A stretch of 45,860 nt of DNA from DASYML01 sp036009045 (GTDB lineage: Bacteria > Acidobacteriota > Blastocatellia > Pyrinomonadales > Pyrinomonadaceae): contig DASYML010000121.1 of assembly GCA_036009045.1 (NCBI GenBank), forward strand, positions 1 to 45,860. Reading direction: 5' to 3'. The notes beneath the pieces are model-generated. The model ran no database searches. It was not told where the DNA came from and saw only the letters and a list, made by a program, of their open reading frames with translations. A program made the position numbers and the translations under genes. Positions 1-8,523 of this stretch are shown here, in pieces; positions within the stretch are counted from its first letter, which is position 1, and each line of letters begins with the position of its first letter.

Positions 1-32
1 ACTCTGTGCGCTCTGTGTCTGCGGTGGTGAAC
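1..32. repeat. Half copy of intergenic hairpin family E
   Basis: The first bases of the window match the right arm of the hairpin at 14197-14292: both contain CTCTGTGTCTGCGGTGGTGAA. The matching left arm would lie before the window edge, so this is probably a complete hairpin cut by the boundary. It sits about 170 bp upstream of the first gene. Confidence 0.6.
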
Positions 33-201
33 GCTACCTTCATATCCACTCAAGTCAAACTGGACCACTAAAGCCGATTCTCTCGCTTCGCTTTCGCCCC
101 GGTGAGATTTCCGCTAACCTGTGAGTTGCGCTGAAACGGACAACCCGCCTGTGTGCGAGTTGCATCTGCCAGAGGTCATTTGAAATTTTGTTTGAAAGTG
201 A

Positions 202-1314
202 ATGAATAAGATGTATCCCACTCTCTGCCGTCGTTATCTTATCGGTCTCTTCGCGGCGGCCCTGTGCCTGAGCCCTTTCATCAACGCACGCGCGCAGGCC
301 GGGGTCAAGCCTTTGACGAGCCAGGAATTGGTCCGGCTCGTGTACCAGCTTCCCTCTCATCCTGAAAAGAAGGATGAGGTGGTGGAAGAGATTCGCCAGC
401 GCGGCATAGGATTCCCCCTGACGGCAGGTTTGCGCTCCGTGGTCGCCAGCAAGAGCGGCAATGATGCCCTGTTGCGCCGCACGCTCGAAGAGGCGGAGCG
501 TCGCAGGCTCAATCCTGCGGCGTCCGCCCTGCCCTCTGAAGCCGAAGGACGCGACGTGCTGGCGAAAGCGAAGGTGGCGACGCTCGCCGCGACTGAGGCG
601 ATGCCGGACTTTATCGTTAAGCAGCAGATTGTCCGTTCGTACGCTCGCGCCAACACCAACAACTGGCAGGCGCAGGATCGTCTGACCATCGCCGTCAGTT
701 ATCGCGCGAAGATTGGGGAAGAGTACAAGGTGCTGGCGGTCAACGGGTTGCCGACGGGCAAGGAAGATCAAGAGGGACGAAGCTATGAGCAGGTCGGCGG
801 CACGAGTTCGACGGGCGAGTATGTCTCTATGCTCGCGGACCTCTTCTCGGATGAGACGCGCACGGAGTTCAAGACGGTTGACACGGACACTCTGAGAAAT
901 CGCCGCACCATCGTCTATGAGTTTGAAGTCCTCAAGCCTTTCTCTCACCAGACCATCAAGGCGAAGGATGAAGCACAGGTCGAGCAGGTCTGCACGACGG
1001 GCTATCGCGGGAGAGTCTGGATTGATCGTGAGACCTACCGCGTTCTCCGCATGGAGAACATCGCCACGGACATTCCCACGGGCTTTCCCGTGACGGCGGC
1101 GAGCAGCCTCATTGATTACGATTGGGCCACCATCGCTGAGAAACAATATCTGCTTCCCTCACACGCGGAGATTATCCTCTCGTCCGGCCTGGGCGACAGG
1201 TCTTTCCAGAGCCGCAACGACATACGCTTTCGCAACTACCAGAAGTTCGGCACGGAAGTTAAAATCATAGAGGACATTGACGAGAAGGATATGAAGGATG
1301 ACGGCAAGCCGTAA
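202..1314 (+). CDS. Exported protein of unknown function
   Basis: The 370-residue product begins with a clear signal peptide (a basic start, then a hydrophobic stretch at residues 13-25, and a likely cut after ARA-QA near residue 31). The mature part is soluble and has no membrane segment. The first third is helical and charged; the second half (from about residue 140) looks beta-rich, with alternating short strands ending in a YDWATIAEKQYLLPSHAEI-type segment. It reads like the periplasmic 'outer-membrane lipoprotein sorting' or similar beta folds common in Acidobacteriota, but I recognise no named family. No strong Shine-Dalgarno precedes the ATG; a second in-frame ATG at codon 4 is equally possible. 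The next gene begins inside its last codons (17-bp overlap), so the two are probably translated together. Confidence 0.75.
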   Translation: MNKMYPTLCRRYLIGLFAAALCLSPFINARAQAGVKPLTSQELVRLVYQLPSHPEKKDEVVEEIRQRGIGFPLTAGLRSVVASKSGNDALLRRTLEEAERRRLNPAASALPSEAEGRDVLAKAKVATLAATEAMPDFIVKQQIVRSYARANTNNWQAQDRLTIAVSYRAKIGEEYKVLAVNGLPTGKEDQEGRSYEQVGGTSSTGEYVSMLADLFSDETRTEFKTVDTDTLRNRRTIVYEFEVLKPFSHQTIKAKDEAQVEQVCTTGYRGRVWIDRETYRVLRMENIATDIPTGFPVTAASSLIDYDWATIAEKQYLLPSHAEIILSSGLGDRSFQSRNDIRFRNYQKFGTEVKIIEDIDEKDMKDDGKP

Positions 1315-2599
1315 AATTTCTGGACCAGCGTGTTTTTCTGGACCAGCATATCTCTCATCATCCGTGCGCGGGTTGTCGAGGCTCGCGTTGCTGGTTATGG
1401 TCGCGCTGCTCTGCTGGTTGCCGTCGCGGGCATTGGCCCAGGCGACGACGACGATGAGCGCCGCGCCCGATCAGGATTATCTGGTCTACGTGCTCTCGGA
1501 AGCGGCGGACAAAATCTCTCTGGTCAGGTTCGGGCCGAAGGGCGCGCGCGTGGAGAAAGATTTTGAGACCGGCAGTATGCCCGTTGACATAGACGGGCCG
1601 CACGGCATCGCCATCTCGCCCGACAAGCAGTTCTATTATGTCTCGCTGGGGCACGGGAGGCCCAACGGCTCCGTCTGGAAATACAGGGCGGCGGATGACA
1701 CGGTCCTGGGCCGCGTCCCGCTCGGGATGTTTCCGGCGACGATGGACCTCACGCCCGACGGCCAGTTCCTCTATGTCGTCAACTTCAACCTGCACGGCGA
1801 TATGGTCCCGTCATCGGTCTCGGTCGTGGCGACGGACTTGATGATGGAGATCGCGCGCATCACGACCTGCACGATGCCGCACGGCTCGCGCATCAACGCG
1901 CAGGGGACCAGGCAATACTCCGCCTGCATGATGGACGACATGCTGGTGGAGATTGATACGAGCACGCTCAAAGTCTCGCGCCACTTCCTGCTCACGAAGG
2001 GCAAAGAGATGGGCATGATGGGCGCGCCCAAAGTCGGCGACGCGAGCATGGCTGGCATGACAGGGATGCACGGCGGCGCGGGTGTTCAGGGACAGAAGCG
2101 CGACATGGGCGGTCACGGGATGGAGCCGCCGAAGCCCGGCGATGTCTCCTGTTCGCCGACCTGGGCGCAACCTTCGCTGGACGGCTCTTCCGTGTTTGTT
2201 GCCTGCAATAAGTCCAGCGAGATTGTCGAAGTCGAGACGAGCGGGTGGAAGGTCTTGCGGCGCATCCCTGCGCGTCCGGGCGTCTACAATCTGGCCCTGA
2301 CGAAAGACAACAAACTCATCGCCACGAACAAGCGCGATCAATCCGTCTCCGTCTACGATGTCAAGACCGGGAGCGAGTTGGCCCGCCTCCCCACGAAACG
2401 CAAAGTGCTCCACGGCGCTGCCGTCTCGCCCGACAATCGCTATGCCTTCATCTCCGTAGAGGGCATCGGCTCTGAACCCGGCACGGTCGAGATCATAGAC
2501 CTCACCACCCTCAAGACGGTCGCCACCGTTGATGTCGCCCCGGAGGCTGCGGGGATTGATTTTCTGCGAATGGAAAAGGTTGAGAGCGGCAGGAAGTAA
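1298..2599 (+). CDS. Secreted YVTN-type beta-propeller protein with Met/His-rich insert
   Basis: A 433-residue secreted protein. Repeats of the form 'SPDKQFYYVSLG', 'TPDGQFLYVVN' and 'SPDNRYAFISVEG' about every 45 residues mark a lactonase/YVTN-like seven-bladed propeller. The hydrophobic signal segment (about residues 28-47, cut after ALA-Q) is preceded by an unusually long N-terminus containing a duplicated SGPA; a GTG at 1364 would give a shorter, more typical signal peptide, so the start is uncertain. Residues about 237-276 form a low-complexity insert rich in Met, His and Gly (MGMMG, MAGMTGMHGG, MGGHGM), resembling copper-binding loops of periplasmic proteins. The gene overlaps the stop of the preceding exported protein by 17 bp. 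Function is unknown; metal binding is inference from composition. Confidence 0.8.
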   Translation: MTASRKISGPACFSGPAYLSSSVRGLSRLALLVMVALLCWLPSRALAQATTTMSAAPDQDYLVYVLSEAADKISLVRFGPKGARVEKDFETGSMPVDIDGPHGIAISPDKQFYYVSLGHGRPNGSVWKYRAADDTVLGRVPLGMFPATMDLTPDGQFLYVVNFNLHGDMVPSSVSVVATDLMMEIARITTCTMPHGSRINAQGTRQYSACMMDDMLVEIDTSTLKVSRHFLLTKGKEMGMMGAPKVGDASMAGMTGMHGGAGVQGQKRDMGGHGMEPPKPGDVSCSPTWAQPSLDGSSVFVACNKSSEIVEVETSGWKVLRRIPARPGVYNLALTKDNKLIATNKRDQSVSVYDVKTGSELARLPTKRKVLHGAAVSPDNRYAFISVEGIGSEPGTVEIIDLTTLKTVATVDVAPEAAGIDFLRMEKVESGRK

Positions 2600-2992
2600 T
2601 ACCTTGCATTAAAGTAGGGGCAGGGCTTGTTCCTGCCCGTCGGGTGTGAGCGCGTTGTAATCTATAGCGGTTTACAATAGCGTATGACCTTTGCGCCTTT
2701 GCGCCTTGGCGTGAGACTGTTTCTCGCTGGTGGCGCCAAGGCGCAAAGTAAAATCAGACGACTCACGCTCACGGTCTCATCCAATCGCAAACGACTATAG
2801 ATGAGCAAGGCTTTGCACAAAAATTCGGTGTTTATGCATCAAGCCTGCATAGTTGCAGCATAAACGGGTACTAGCAACATGACTATGCAAGATGGCTGAA
2901 TTTTTGTGCAAAGCCGATGAGCAACCCATTGGGTTGCTCCGGGCAGGGACAAGCCCTGCCCCTACAACCTTTCTTTGTTGTGCAATTCGGTA
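2600..2992. repeat. Nested inverted-repeat region between converging genes
   Basis: This gap lies between a plus-strand and a minus-strand gene that end towards each other. Three nested inverted repeats are visible. The outer arms at 2614-2638 and 2941-2965 are 25 bp with one mismatch (GTAGGGGCAGGGCTTGT...). The inner pair is 2801-2826 with 2898-2921 (GCAAAGCC / GGCTTTGC core). A separate hairpin at 2690-2749 is built on TTTGCGCCTTGGCG and its complement. The last has a half copy at 36358-36392. No gene is seen. It may act as a two-way terminator and looks like a dead or non-autonomous mobile element. Confidence 0.7.
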
Positions 2993-5041
2993 TTATTTTC
3001 CAGGTTCGGTCGTGGAGCCTTTGACTTTCGGGCCGCCGAGTTTGACGACCCAGAGGCCGCTGTTGATGTCGTTGAAGAAGATGAGGTCGCCTTTGGGTTG
3101 TGCGCCCCAGGTGAAGGGCAGATTCGGGCGATAGCCTTCGGGGTCGCCAGCCCAGAGGTGCGCGACTTCGCGCCCCTGCCGGTAGAGGTCTCCGCGTAGT
3201 TCTCCAGACACATCCACGACGCGCCCGCCGCCGTTGTAGTAACCCATGTACATAAGGTCGTTCTCGACCCACATGTTGTGCGCTCCGGCTTCGGGCACGG
3301 GATATTCCGCGACCTTGCGCGGGTGCGCTATGTCAGAGACATCTACGACGTGGACGATGCCGCGCACGGGGATGCGATTGTGGCTGCTGATGTCGAAGAT
3401 GGGCGGAAAGACTTCGTCACCGACGAAGACGTAGTTCTTGTAACGAAAGACTGAGTGCGTGCCCGCGAGCCAGCCCTCGCCGTAGAGTTCGTAATGATTG
3501 AAGGGGAGACGACTGACGAGTTGCGGCTTTTCCGGGCTGCCTCCCTTGATGCCGTTGCCCACGTCCAGGATCACGAGACCGTCGCGCCAGTATGCGAGAT
3601 AGGCCAGGCCGTCCTTGATTTGCAGATCGTGCAGGTAACGCCCGTGGACCTCTTCGCCCTCCTTGGTGCGAAACGTCGTCACGGTATCGCTCTCCGTCTG
3701 CCAGCGCGCGACTTCCTTCGGGGCTTTGACATCCGCGAAATCTATGACGCGCATGGAGCCTGTCGCGTCGTCCGTGAGATACACGTAATGACCGCTGATG
3801 AAAGCGCTGTGAACGCCGCCCGTGACCGTCTCCGTGTACTCGGAAACGATTTTCGGGTGGGCCAAATCCGAGGTATCGAGAAAGACTATCCCGTTCTTTC
3901 GGTTGGAAGCGCCCTCGCGCGTGATGACCCCTATCTTGCCGTCGGCGGTCGTGCTCACGTCGTTGACGGTGCGCGCGTCAACCTTGATGGTATCGGTCAA
4001 CTTCGGATGAGCGGGGTCTGTAATATCATAGACGAGGAGTTTGTCCGAGATGGTGGAGACATAAGCGTAGTTGCCGAAAATCCATTCTTCCGCAGACTGT
4101 ATGACAGGCCCCTTTGCATCCGACATATCTTTGCTGAGCGCGTGCCCGATAATCTGTATCTCGCGCTCGGCGTTGCGCGGCGCGACGACCACGGAAGCGA
4201 CAGCCTGATTCGTGCCGCTCGTCGCGGTGACGACGTATGTGCCCGGACGCTCAGCGACAAAGCCGCCGTCAGGGTCTATCGTCGCGCCCTCGCCGCCGAC
4301 GGCCCAGCGCGCGATGAAGTTATCAACCTGATCTCCGACCCCTTGCGCGCGGACGTTGAAGCGCACGACATCACCCGTCCGCGCGTTGGCCGTGCGCGGC
4401 TCTATCTGGAGGCCGGTCAGCGTGCTCTTGATGACGTTGACGTTGAGGGTCTGGTTGCCGCCGCCCGACACTGCGCGCAGGGTCGCGCGGCCCGGTGCGA
4501 CGCCCGTCACGACGCCCGCCGCATCAACGGTCGCCACCGCAGGATTGTCGGAGGTCCAGGCGATGGGGACATTGCCGAGCGGGTTACGGCTGGCGGCGCG
4601 TGCGGTGGCGCGCAGTTTGGTCGTGCCGCCGACGACGATGGGTCTGGCGAGCGGCTCTATCTCAATACTCGCGACAGGGACCGGCTTGATTTTGATTTTG
4701 ATGTATCCGGCCTTGCCGCCGACGAGCGCGCCGATGAGTATTTCTCCGGGTTGAAAGAAACTGACCGTGCCGTTTTCATCTGCCGCCGCGAGGTCGAAGG
4801 GCGCGGCGAACCAGGCGGTCGGCTTGATGTTCAAGACAGTACCCGCAGCATCTTTGGCGGTGGCCGTAAACTTGAACGGCTTGCCGACTTCGCCTTCCAT
4901 CTTGGCGGGGGTGATTTCGACTGTTTTGACGAGGGTAGGGGTTGGACTCGGCTGCGCGTCCTGCGCCATCGCGGCTGGTCCAAAAACGGCCAGCACGGCG
5001 GTCAGCAAAATCAGCTTTAAAGCATTTCGTAATTTCTGCAT
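2993..5041 (-). CDS. Secreted Ig-like (BIG2) and LVIVD-repeat protein
   Basis: The start is set at 5041, not the upstream ATG at 5068, because a GGAGGT ribosome site lies 6 bp before it and a clean signal peptide follows (hydrophobic residues about 7-25, cut at AMA-QD). The product is 682 residues. The first half holds three or so bacterial Ig-like domains: phrases such as 'WTSDNPAVATVDAAGVVTGVAPGRATL' are the classic BIG2 pattern. The second half carries LVIVD repeats ('VYDITDPAHPKL', 'FLDTSDLAHPKIV', 'VVDVSDIAHPRKVAEY'), which form a propeller found in surface or secreted proteins. Likely role is structural or binding at the cell surface; no catalytic residue pattern is seen. It is the last gene of the minus-strand stretch after the histidine kinase, separated from it by a hairpin. 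Confidence 0.85.
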   Translation of the reverse strand: MQKLRNALKLILLTAVLAVFGPAAMAQDAQPSPTPTLVKTVEITPAKMEGEVGKPFKFTATAKDAAGTVLNIKPTAWFAAPFDLAAADENGTVSFFQPGEILIGALVGGKAGYIKIKIKPVPVASIEIEPLARPIVVGGTTKLRATARAASRNPLGNVPIAWTSDNPAVATVDAAGVVTGVAPGRATLRAVSGGGNQTLNVNVIKSTLTGLQIEPRTANARTGDVVRFNVRAQGVGDQVDNFIARWAVGGEGATIDPDGGFVAERPGTYVVTATSGTNQAVASVVVAPRNAEREIQIIGHALSKDMSDAKGPVIQSAEEWIFGNYAYVSTISDKLLVYDITDPAHPKLTDTIKVDARTVNDVSTTADGKIGVITREGASNRKNGIVFLDTSDLAHPKIVSEYTETVTGGVHSAFISGHYVYLTDDATGSMRVIDFADVKAPKEVARWQTESDTVTTFRTKEGEEVHGRYLHDLQIKDGLAYLAYWRDGLVILDVGNGIKGGSPEKPQLVSRLPFNHYELYGEGWLAGTHSVFRYKNYVFVGDEVFPPIFDISSHNRIPVRGIVHVVDVSDIAHPRKVAEYPVPEAGAHNMWVENDLMYMGYYNGGGRVVDVSGELRGDLYRQGREVAHLWAGDPEGYRPNLPFTWGAQPKGDLIFFNDINSGLWVVKLGGPKVKGSTTEPGK

Positions 5042-5089
5042 CTCAGTACCTCCAAAGAAAGTTGTCAAATTGCGGGTCGTGGAATTTTC

Positions 5090-5195
5090 GATTGCGGATT
5101 GCGGATTGCGGATTTAAGAATTAAAGAGAGAAACTGTTTGTCCTTCATCATCAACATTCTTCTTCTTCAATCCGCAATCCCCAATCCGCAATCCG
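5090..5195. repeat. Intergenic hairpin, family A (GGATTGC words)
   Basis: Left arm 5090-5115 is a tandem run of GGATTGC; the right arm 5169-5195 is its complement (AATCCGC repeats). The loop contains AAACTGTTTGTCCTTCATC, related to loops of families C and D. It begins directly after the stop codon of the histidine kinase (TAG then CGGATTGC) and probably terminates its transcript. Other copies: 28256-28385 and 40868-40950. Confidence 0.8.
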
Positions 5196-7937
5196 CTATG
5201 CCTGGCCGTTCGAGGCGATCAAGTTTCTAATCGCGGTGACGAGTTCGCCCGGATCAATCGGCTTCGATAAATGGACCTGGAATCCGGCGTTGAGTGATTG
5301 CCTGCGCGCCTCGTCTCCGGCGTAGGCCGTGAGCGCCGCCGCGAGGGTCAGCCCGCCGTGCTCTGCGGCGAGGGCGCGCACTTTTCGGATCATCACGTAG
5401 CCGTCCTCTTCCGGCATCCCTATGTCGCTGATGAGGAGGTCTGGCCGCAGGCGCTCAAGTTCTGTCAAAGCCTGTGCGGCGCTCCCGACGGAGGTCACGT
5501 CACCGCCGTTGCTTTCGAGCACAGTCTTTAACCAGTCGCGCGTGTCCGAATCGTCATCAACGACCAGCACGCGCAAACCCTTCAGGGCTTCCGTATCCTG
5601 GACCAACGGCGTCGCGGCCCCCGCCTGCTCCTCCATCGCGTCTGCCACGGCGGTCCGCTGTGTCTCGGCTTGAATCTCCAAACGCGGGAGACTGACGATG
5701 AAGGTCGCGCCGCGCCCAGCGCCTTCGCTCTCGACGCGAACCGCGCCTCCGTGCGCTTCTACGAGGTGGCGCACAATCGCCAGTCCGAGACCGAGGCCGC
5801 CGTGCATGCGCGTGATGGAGGCGTCGGCCTGACGAAAGCGGTCGAAGACATAGGGAAGAAATTCCTGGCTGATGCCCTGCCCCGTATCCCTGACTCTAAT
5901 CTCGACCTGACCTTCAACGCGCGCCAGCAAGACATCAACGCGCCCGCCCTGTGGCGTAAACTTGACGGAGTTGATGAGCAGGTTCCAGAAGACCTGCTGC
6001 AAACGCGCGGGGTCGCCGGAGACAAGGCTCGCGGTTTCCGCCTGACGTATCTCAAGAGTGATGTTCTTGGCGTCGGCGGCGGGGCGCACGGAATCGAGCA
6101 CGGCGGCGATGACCGGCGCGAGTTCCACCGGACCAATATTGAGACGCAGGTTGCCTCCGATGATGCGCGACACGTCCAGGAGGTCTTCGATTAACTGGGC
6201 CTGCAACGTCGCGTTGCGCTCGATGATTTCCAGAGCGTGCGCGGTCATGCTCTCGTCAAGCCGGTTGGTCCGCATAATCCTGGTCCAGCCGAGCATCGCC
6301 GTGAGCGGCGTCCGCAGTTCGTGCGAGAGCGTGGCGAGAAATTCATCCTTGGTGCGGTTGGCTTCCTCCGCCTTGAGCCGCGCGGACTGTTCGAGTGAGA
6401 GGAGATGCGCGCGCGCTTCCTCTATCTGTTTGCGCTCCGTTATATCCATCGTCACGCCGCTCATGCCTGCGGGCTTTCCCTCATCATCACGAATCGTGAC
6501 GGAACGCGCCTCGACCCAGACGATGCGTCCATCGCTGGCGACCCAGCGAAACTGGCTGCTGCCGCCCTTGCCGCTGTTGAATTTTGCGGCGGCCTCCTGC
6601 GCCGCGCGCTCCTTGTCATCCTCATGCACGATGGTGAGCCAGAAGTTAGGTGTCCCCAGCCAGTCCGCTTTGTTGTAGCCGAGCATCGTTTCGACGTAAT
6701 CGCTGACGAAGTCTATCCGCTGCGAGGCGGCATCCGGCTCGCCCCAGGCTTCCCAGACGACGCCCGGCACGTTCGCCACGATACTACGCAAACGTTCGCG
6801 CTCGGCTTCCACCTGATTCGTCAACTGCGCGCGCTCTGCTTCCGCGCGCTTGCTCTCAGAGATGTCAACGGAGATGCCGACGACGCCGATGATCGCTCCT
6901 TCATCATCATAAATGGGAGTGTCCGTGACCATCGCCGGGAAGGTCTCTCCGTCGCGGCGACGGACCAGGAATTCGCCGGACCAACTCTCGCCCTGTCGCA
7001 GGGCGCGCATGATTTCGTGTGCGCGTTCTTTTGAGGCCATCGCCGGAAGCAGGTCCAGAATATTGTTGCCGAGGGCTTCATCTGCGGGCCAGCCGTAGAG
7101 TGTTTCCGCGAAACGATTCCAGCTTTTGATAGTCCCGTTCAAATCCGTGGCGATGACCGCCTGCTCGACCGTATCCAGCAGGTGCGCTTGATAGGCGATG
7201 GCCTCCGCCGCACGCCTCTGCTCCGTGATGTCTTCATGCAGGAGAACCACTTCGCTGACTTGGCCCGCAGCATTCTGGACCGGATAAGCGAAGGCGCGGA
7301 CCCAGCGCCCTGCTTCCCGGTTCACTGTGATGTCAGGGATAGTCTGGTTCGGGTCGTAGAGAATCGCCGGAAGCACCGAAGCCTGTCCGTCAAAGGCGCG
7401 CTTGAGATACGGCATCACCCCTTTGACGACCAACTGCTCGTCCTCCAAAATGTTGTAGCCCACGATCTGTTCCAGCTTCACGCCCCACAGTTTCTCCCAC
7501 GCGCGATTGACTTGCCGCGTCACGCCGTCAGTTGAAAAAACCTGAACGCTCAAGGGTGACTGCTCGATGATGGTGCGAAAGCGTTCCTCCGAGACGCGCA
7601 AGACTTCCTGCGCGCGGCGGCGCGAGGCCGTCAAAGCCGAGATGAGAGACGCCACCATCAAAAACAGGATGATGGAGATGATGTCGCGCAATTCCAGGTC
7701 CAGTGTTCTGGCGGGCGGAAGAAAGAAGTAAGCGCCGAGCAGGGCCGATAAAGCCGTCGCCAGCAAGCCGTGCCGCAAGCCTCCGTACCATGCGCTGAGC
7801 ATCACCGCCGCGTAAAAGAGCGCGAAGGGCGTGCGATTGATGATCGGCTCAAGCAGCCACGAAACGAAGAGCGCCGACGCCACGACGAGAAACACAAAAC
7901 CGTAGCGCAGGAGGGGGGAACGTTCTACTCTCAACAT
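5196..7937 (-). CDS. Hybrid sensor histidine kinase (DUF4118, three PAS, HisKA, HATPase, REC)
   Basis: A 913-residue membrane-bound two-component kinase. Residues about 10-105 form a four-helix KdpD-like DUF4118 membrane module. Three PAS domains follow (about 115-240, 245-365, 375-505), the second with 'AVIATDLNGTIKSWN' and the third with a PAC end 'GVTMDITERKQIEE'. The phospho-accepting histidine is His539 in ATLSHELRTPL. The ATPase domain has an N box (NLLINSVKFT), a G1 box (DTGQGIS) and a G2 box (GGLGLGLAIV). The C-terminal receiver has the acidic pair in VVDDDSD, the phospho-acceptor Asp838 (ISDIGMPEEDGY) and the conserved Lys in LSKPIDP. All catalytic residues are intact. No partner regulator or DNA-binding gene lies beside it, so signal and target are unknown. 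Confidence 0.93.
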   Translation of the reverse strand: MLRVERSPLLRYGFVFLVVASALFVSWLLEPIINRTPFALFYAAVMLSAWYGGLRHGLLATALSALLGAYFFLPPARTLDLELRDIISIILFLMVASLISALTASRRRAQEVLRVSEERFRTIIEQSPLSVQVFSTDGVTRQVNRAWEKLWGVKLEQIVGYNILEDEQLVVKGVMPYLKRAFDGQASVLPAILYDPNQTIPDITVNREAGRWVRAFAYPVQNAAGQVSEVVLLHEDITEQRRAAEAIAYQAHLLDTVEQAVIATDLNGTIKSWNRFAETLYGWPADEALGNNILDLLPAMASKERAHEIMRALRQGESWSGEFLVRRRDGETFPAMVTDTPIYDDEGAIIGVVGISVDISESKRAEAERAQLTNQVEAERERLRSIVANVPGVVWEAWGEPDAASQRIDFVSDYVETMLGYNKADWLGTPNFWLTIVHEDDKERAAQEAAAKFNSGKGGSSQFRWVASDGRIVWVEARSVTIRDDEGKPAGMSGVTMDITERKQIEEARAHLLSLEQSARLKAEEANRTKDEFLATLSHELRTPLTAMLGWTRIMRTNRLDESMTAHALEIIERNATLQAQLIEDLLDVSRIIGGNLRLNIGPVELAPVIAAVLDSVRPAADAKNITLEIRQAETASLVSGDPARLQQVFWNLLINSVKFTPQGGRVDVLLARVEGQVEIRVRDTGQGISQEFLPYVFDRFRQADASITRMHGGLGLGLAIVRHLVEAHGGAVRVESEGAGRGATFIVSLPRLEIQAETQRTAVADAMEEQAGAATPLVQDTEALKGLRVLVVDDDSDTRDWLKTVLESNGGDVTSVGSAAQALTELERLRPDLLISDIGMPEEDGYVMIRKVRALAAEHGGLTLAAALTAYAGDEARRQSLNAGFQVHLSKPIDPGELVTAIRNLIASNGQA

Positions 7938-8118
7938 CTCTCTCTATCTCCATCCCGGTCAAGCAGGCCACCCCGGCGGTTGGCCCACAACAAGCGACGC
8001 GGGAAAACTTCGTCACCCGTCAGAGCCATGCCGCGAGGAATCATCGCGGGCCTCTTCACCTTACCTTGTTCGACGATAGCCGTTTGCAATTGTATGAGAC
8101 TACAACGGCACAGCATCC

Positions 8119-8200
8119 AGGTCAGGACCGCCTGCTGAGGCCGGGCGGGGATTCCTGGCCCGGCAACGACCCGCCCGGCTTAAGCAGGCGGTCCTGACCT
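8119..8200. repeat. GC-rich hairpin element, family G
   Basis: The left arm AGGTCAGGACCGCCTGCT and the right arm AGCAGGCGGTCCTGACCT are exact complements. An inner arm pair (GCCGGGCGGG / CCCGCCCGGC) surrounds a loop with ATTCCTGGCCC. A second copy with compensatory changes lies at 21234-21310, which supports a dispersed structured repeat (REP-like). Confidence 0.85.
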
Positions 8201-8342
8201 GAGTGACACTCATTACAAGCCTCAATAAATTTATAAAAAAACTGCGCCGCGAGAGGTGGTCTATCTCTTCAATTCCCGCCGGATGCTACACCAACACATC
8301 ATGCCCCGGAGGAGTTTCAGGATTATAAGCCCTATCACGCTC

Positions 8343-8477
8343 AGAGCAAGTATGAAGTAGGAAGGCGGAAGAATGAAAGACAGGTGGGAAGGCTGAGGGA
8401 TGAAGGATGAAAGAGGGGCTATTAAAGACGCATGGCTCTTCTTTCATCCTTCATCCCTCAGTCTTCCTACTTGCTCT
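8343..8477. repeat. Intergenic hairpin, family C (GGATGAA words)
   Basis: The left arm (AGAGCAAG, AAGTAGGAAGG, then GGATGAA repeats) pairs imperfectly with the right arm ending CTTCCTACTTGCTCT. It ends 46 bp before the ferredoxin-hydrolase start. Related copies: 24331-24600 and 34606-34738. Confidence 0.8.
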
Positions 8478-8523
8478 TGAGCCTCGCGTGCTTCATCATC
8501 TATGGTGCGAGGTGCTGGACGCG

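Larger units (their letters stand above)
7938..8523. other. Divergent intergenic region with two hairpin elements
   Basis: This 586-bp gap separates the divergently transcribed kinase and ferredoxin-hydrolase genes, so both promoters should be here, but I cannot place convincing boxes. It contains the GC-rich hairpin G (8119-8200), an AT-rich patch (about 8222-8245, AATAAATTTATAAAAAAACT), and hairpin C (8343-8477). No coding sequence is supported. Confidence 0.6.

Noticed and set aside
55..1146. 363-codon minus-strand frame opposite the first exported protein
   Set aside because: No signal or domain; the plus-strand frame has a signal peptide and a following overlapping gene.
3455..5020. Long open frame (521 codons) on the plus strand opposite the Ig-like/LVIVD gene
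   Set aside because: Arg/Asp/Ala-rich composition without domains; the minus-strand gene has a ribosome site, signal peptide and repeats.
8407..8523. Upstream extension of the ferredoxin-hydrolase gene
   Set aside because: The extra 39 codons are encoded by a hairpin arm shared with other intergenic sites.
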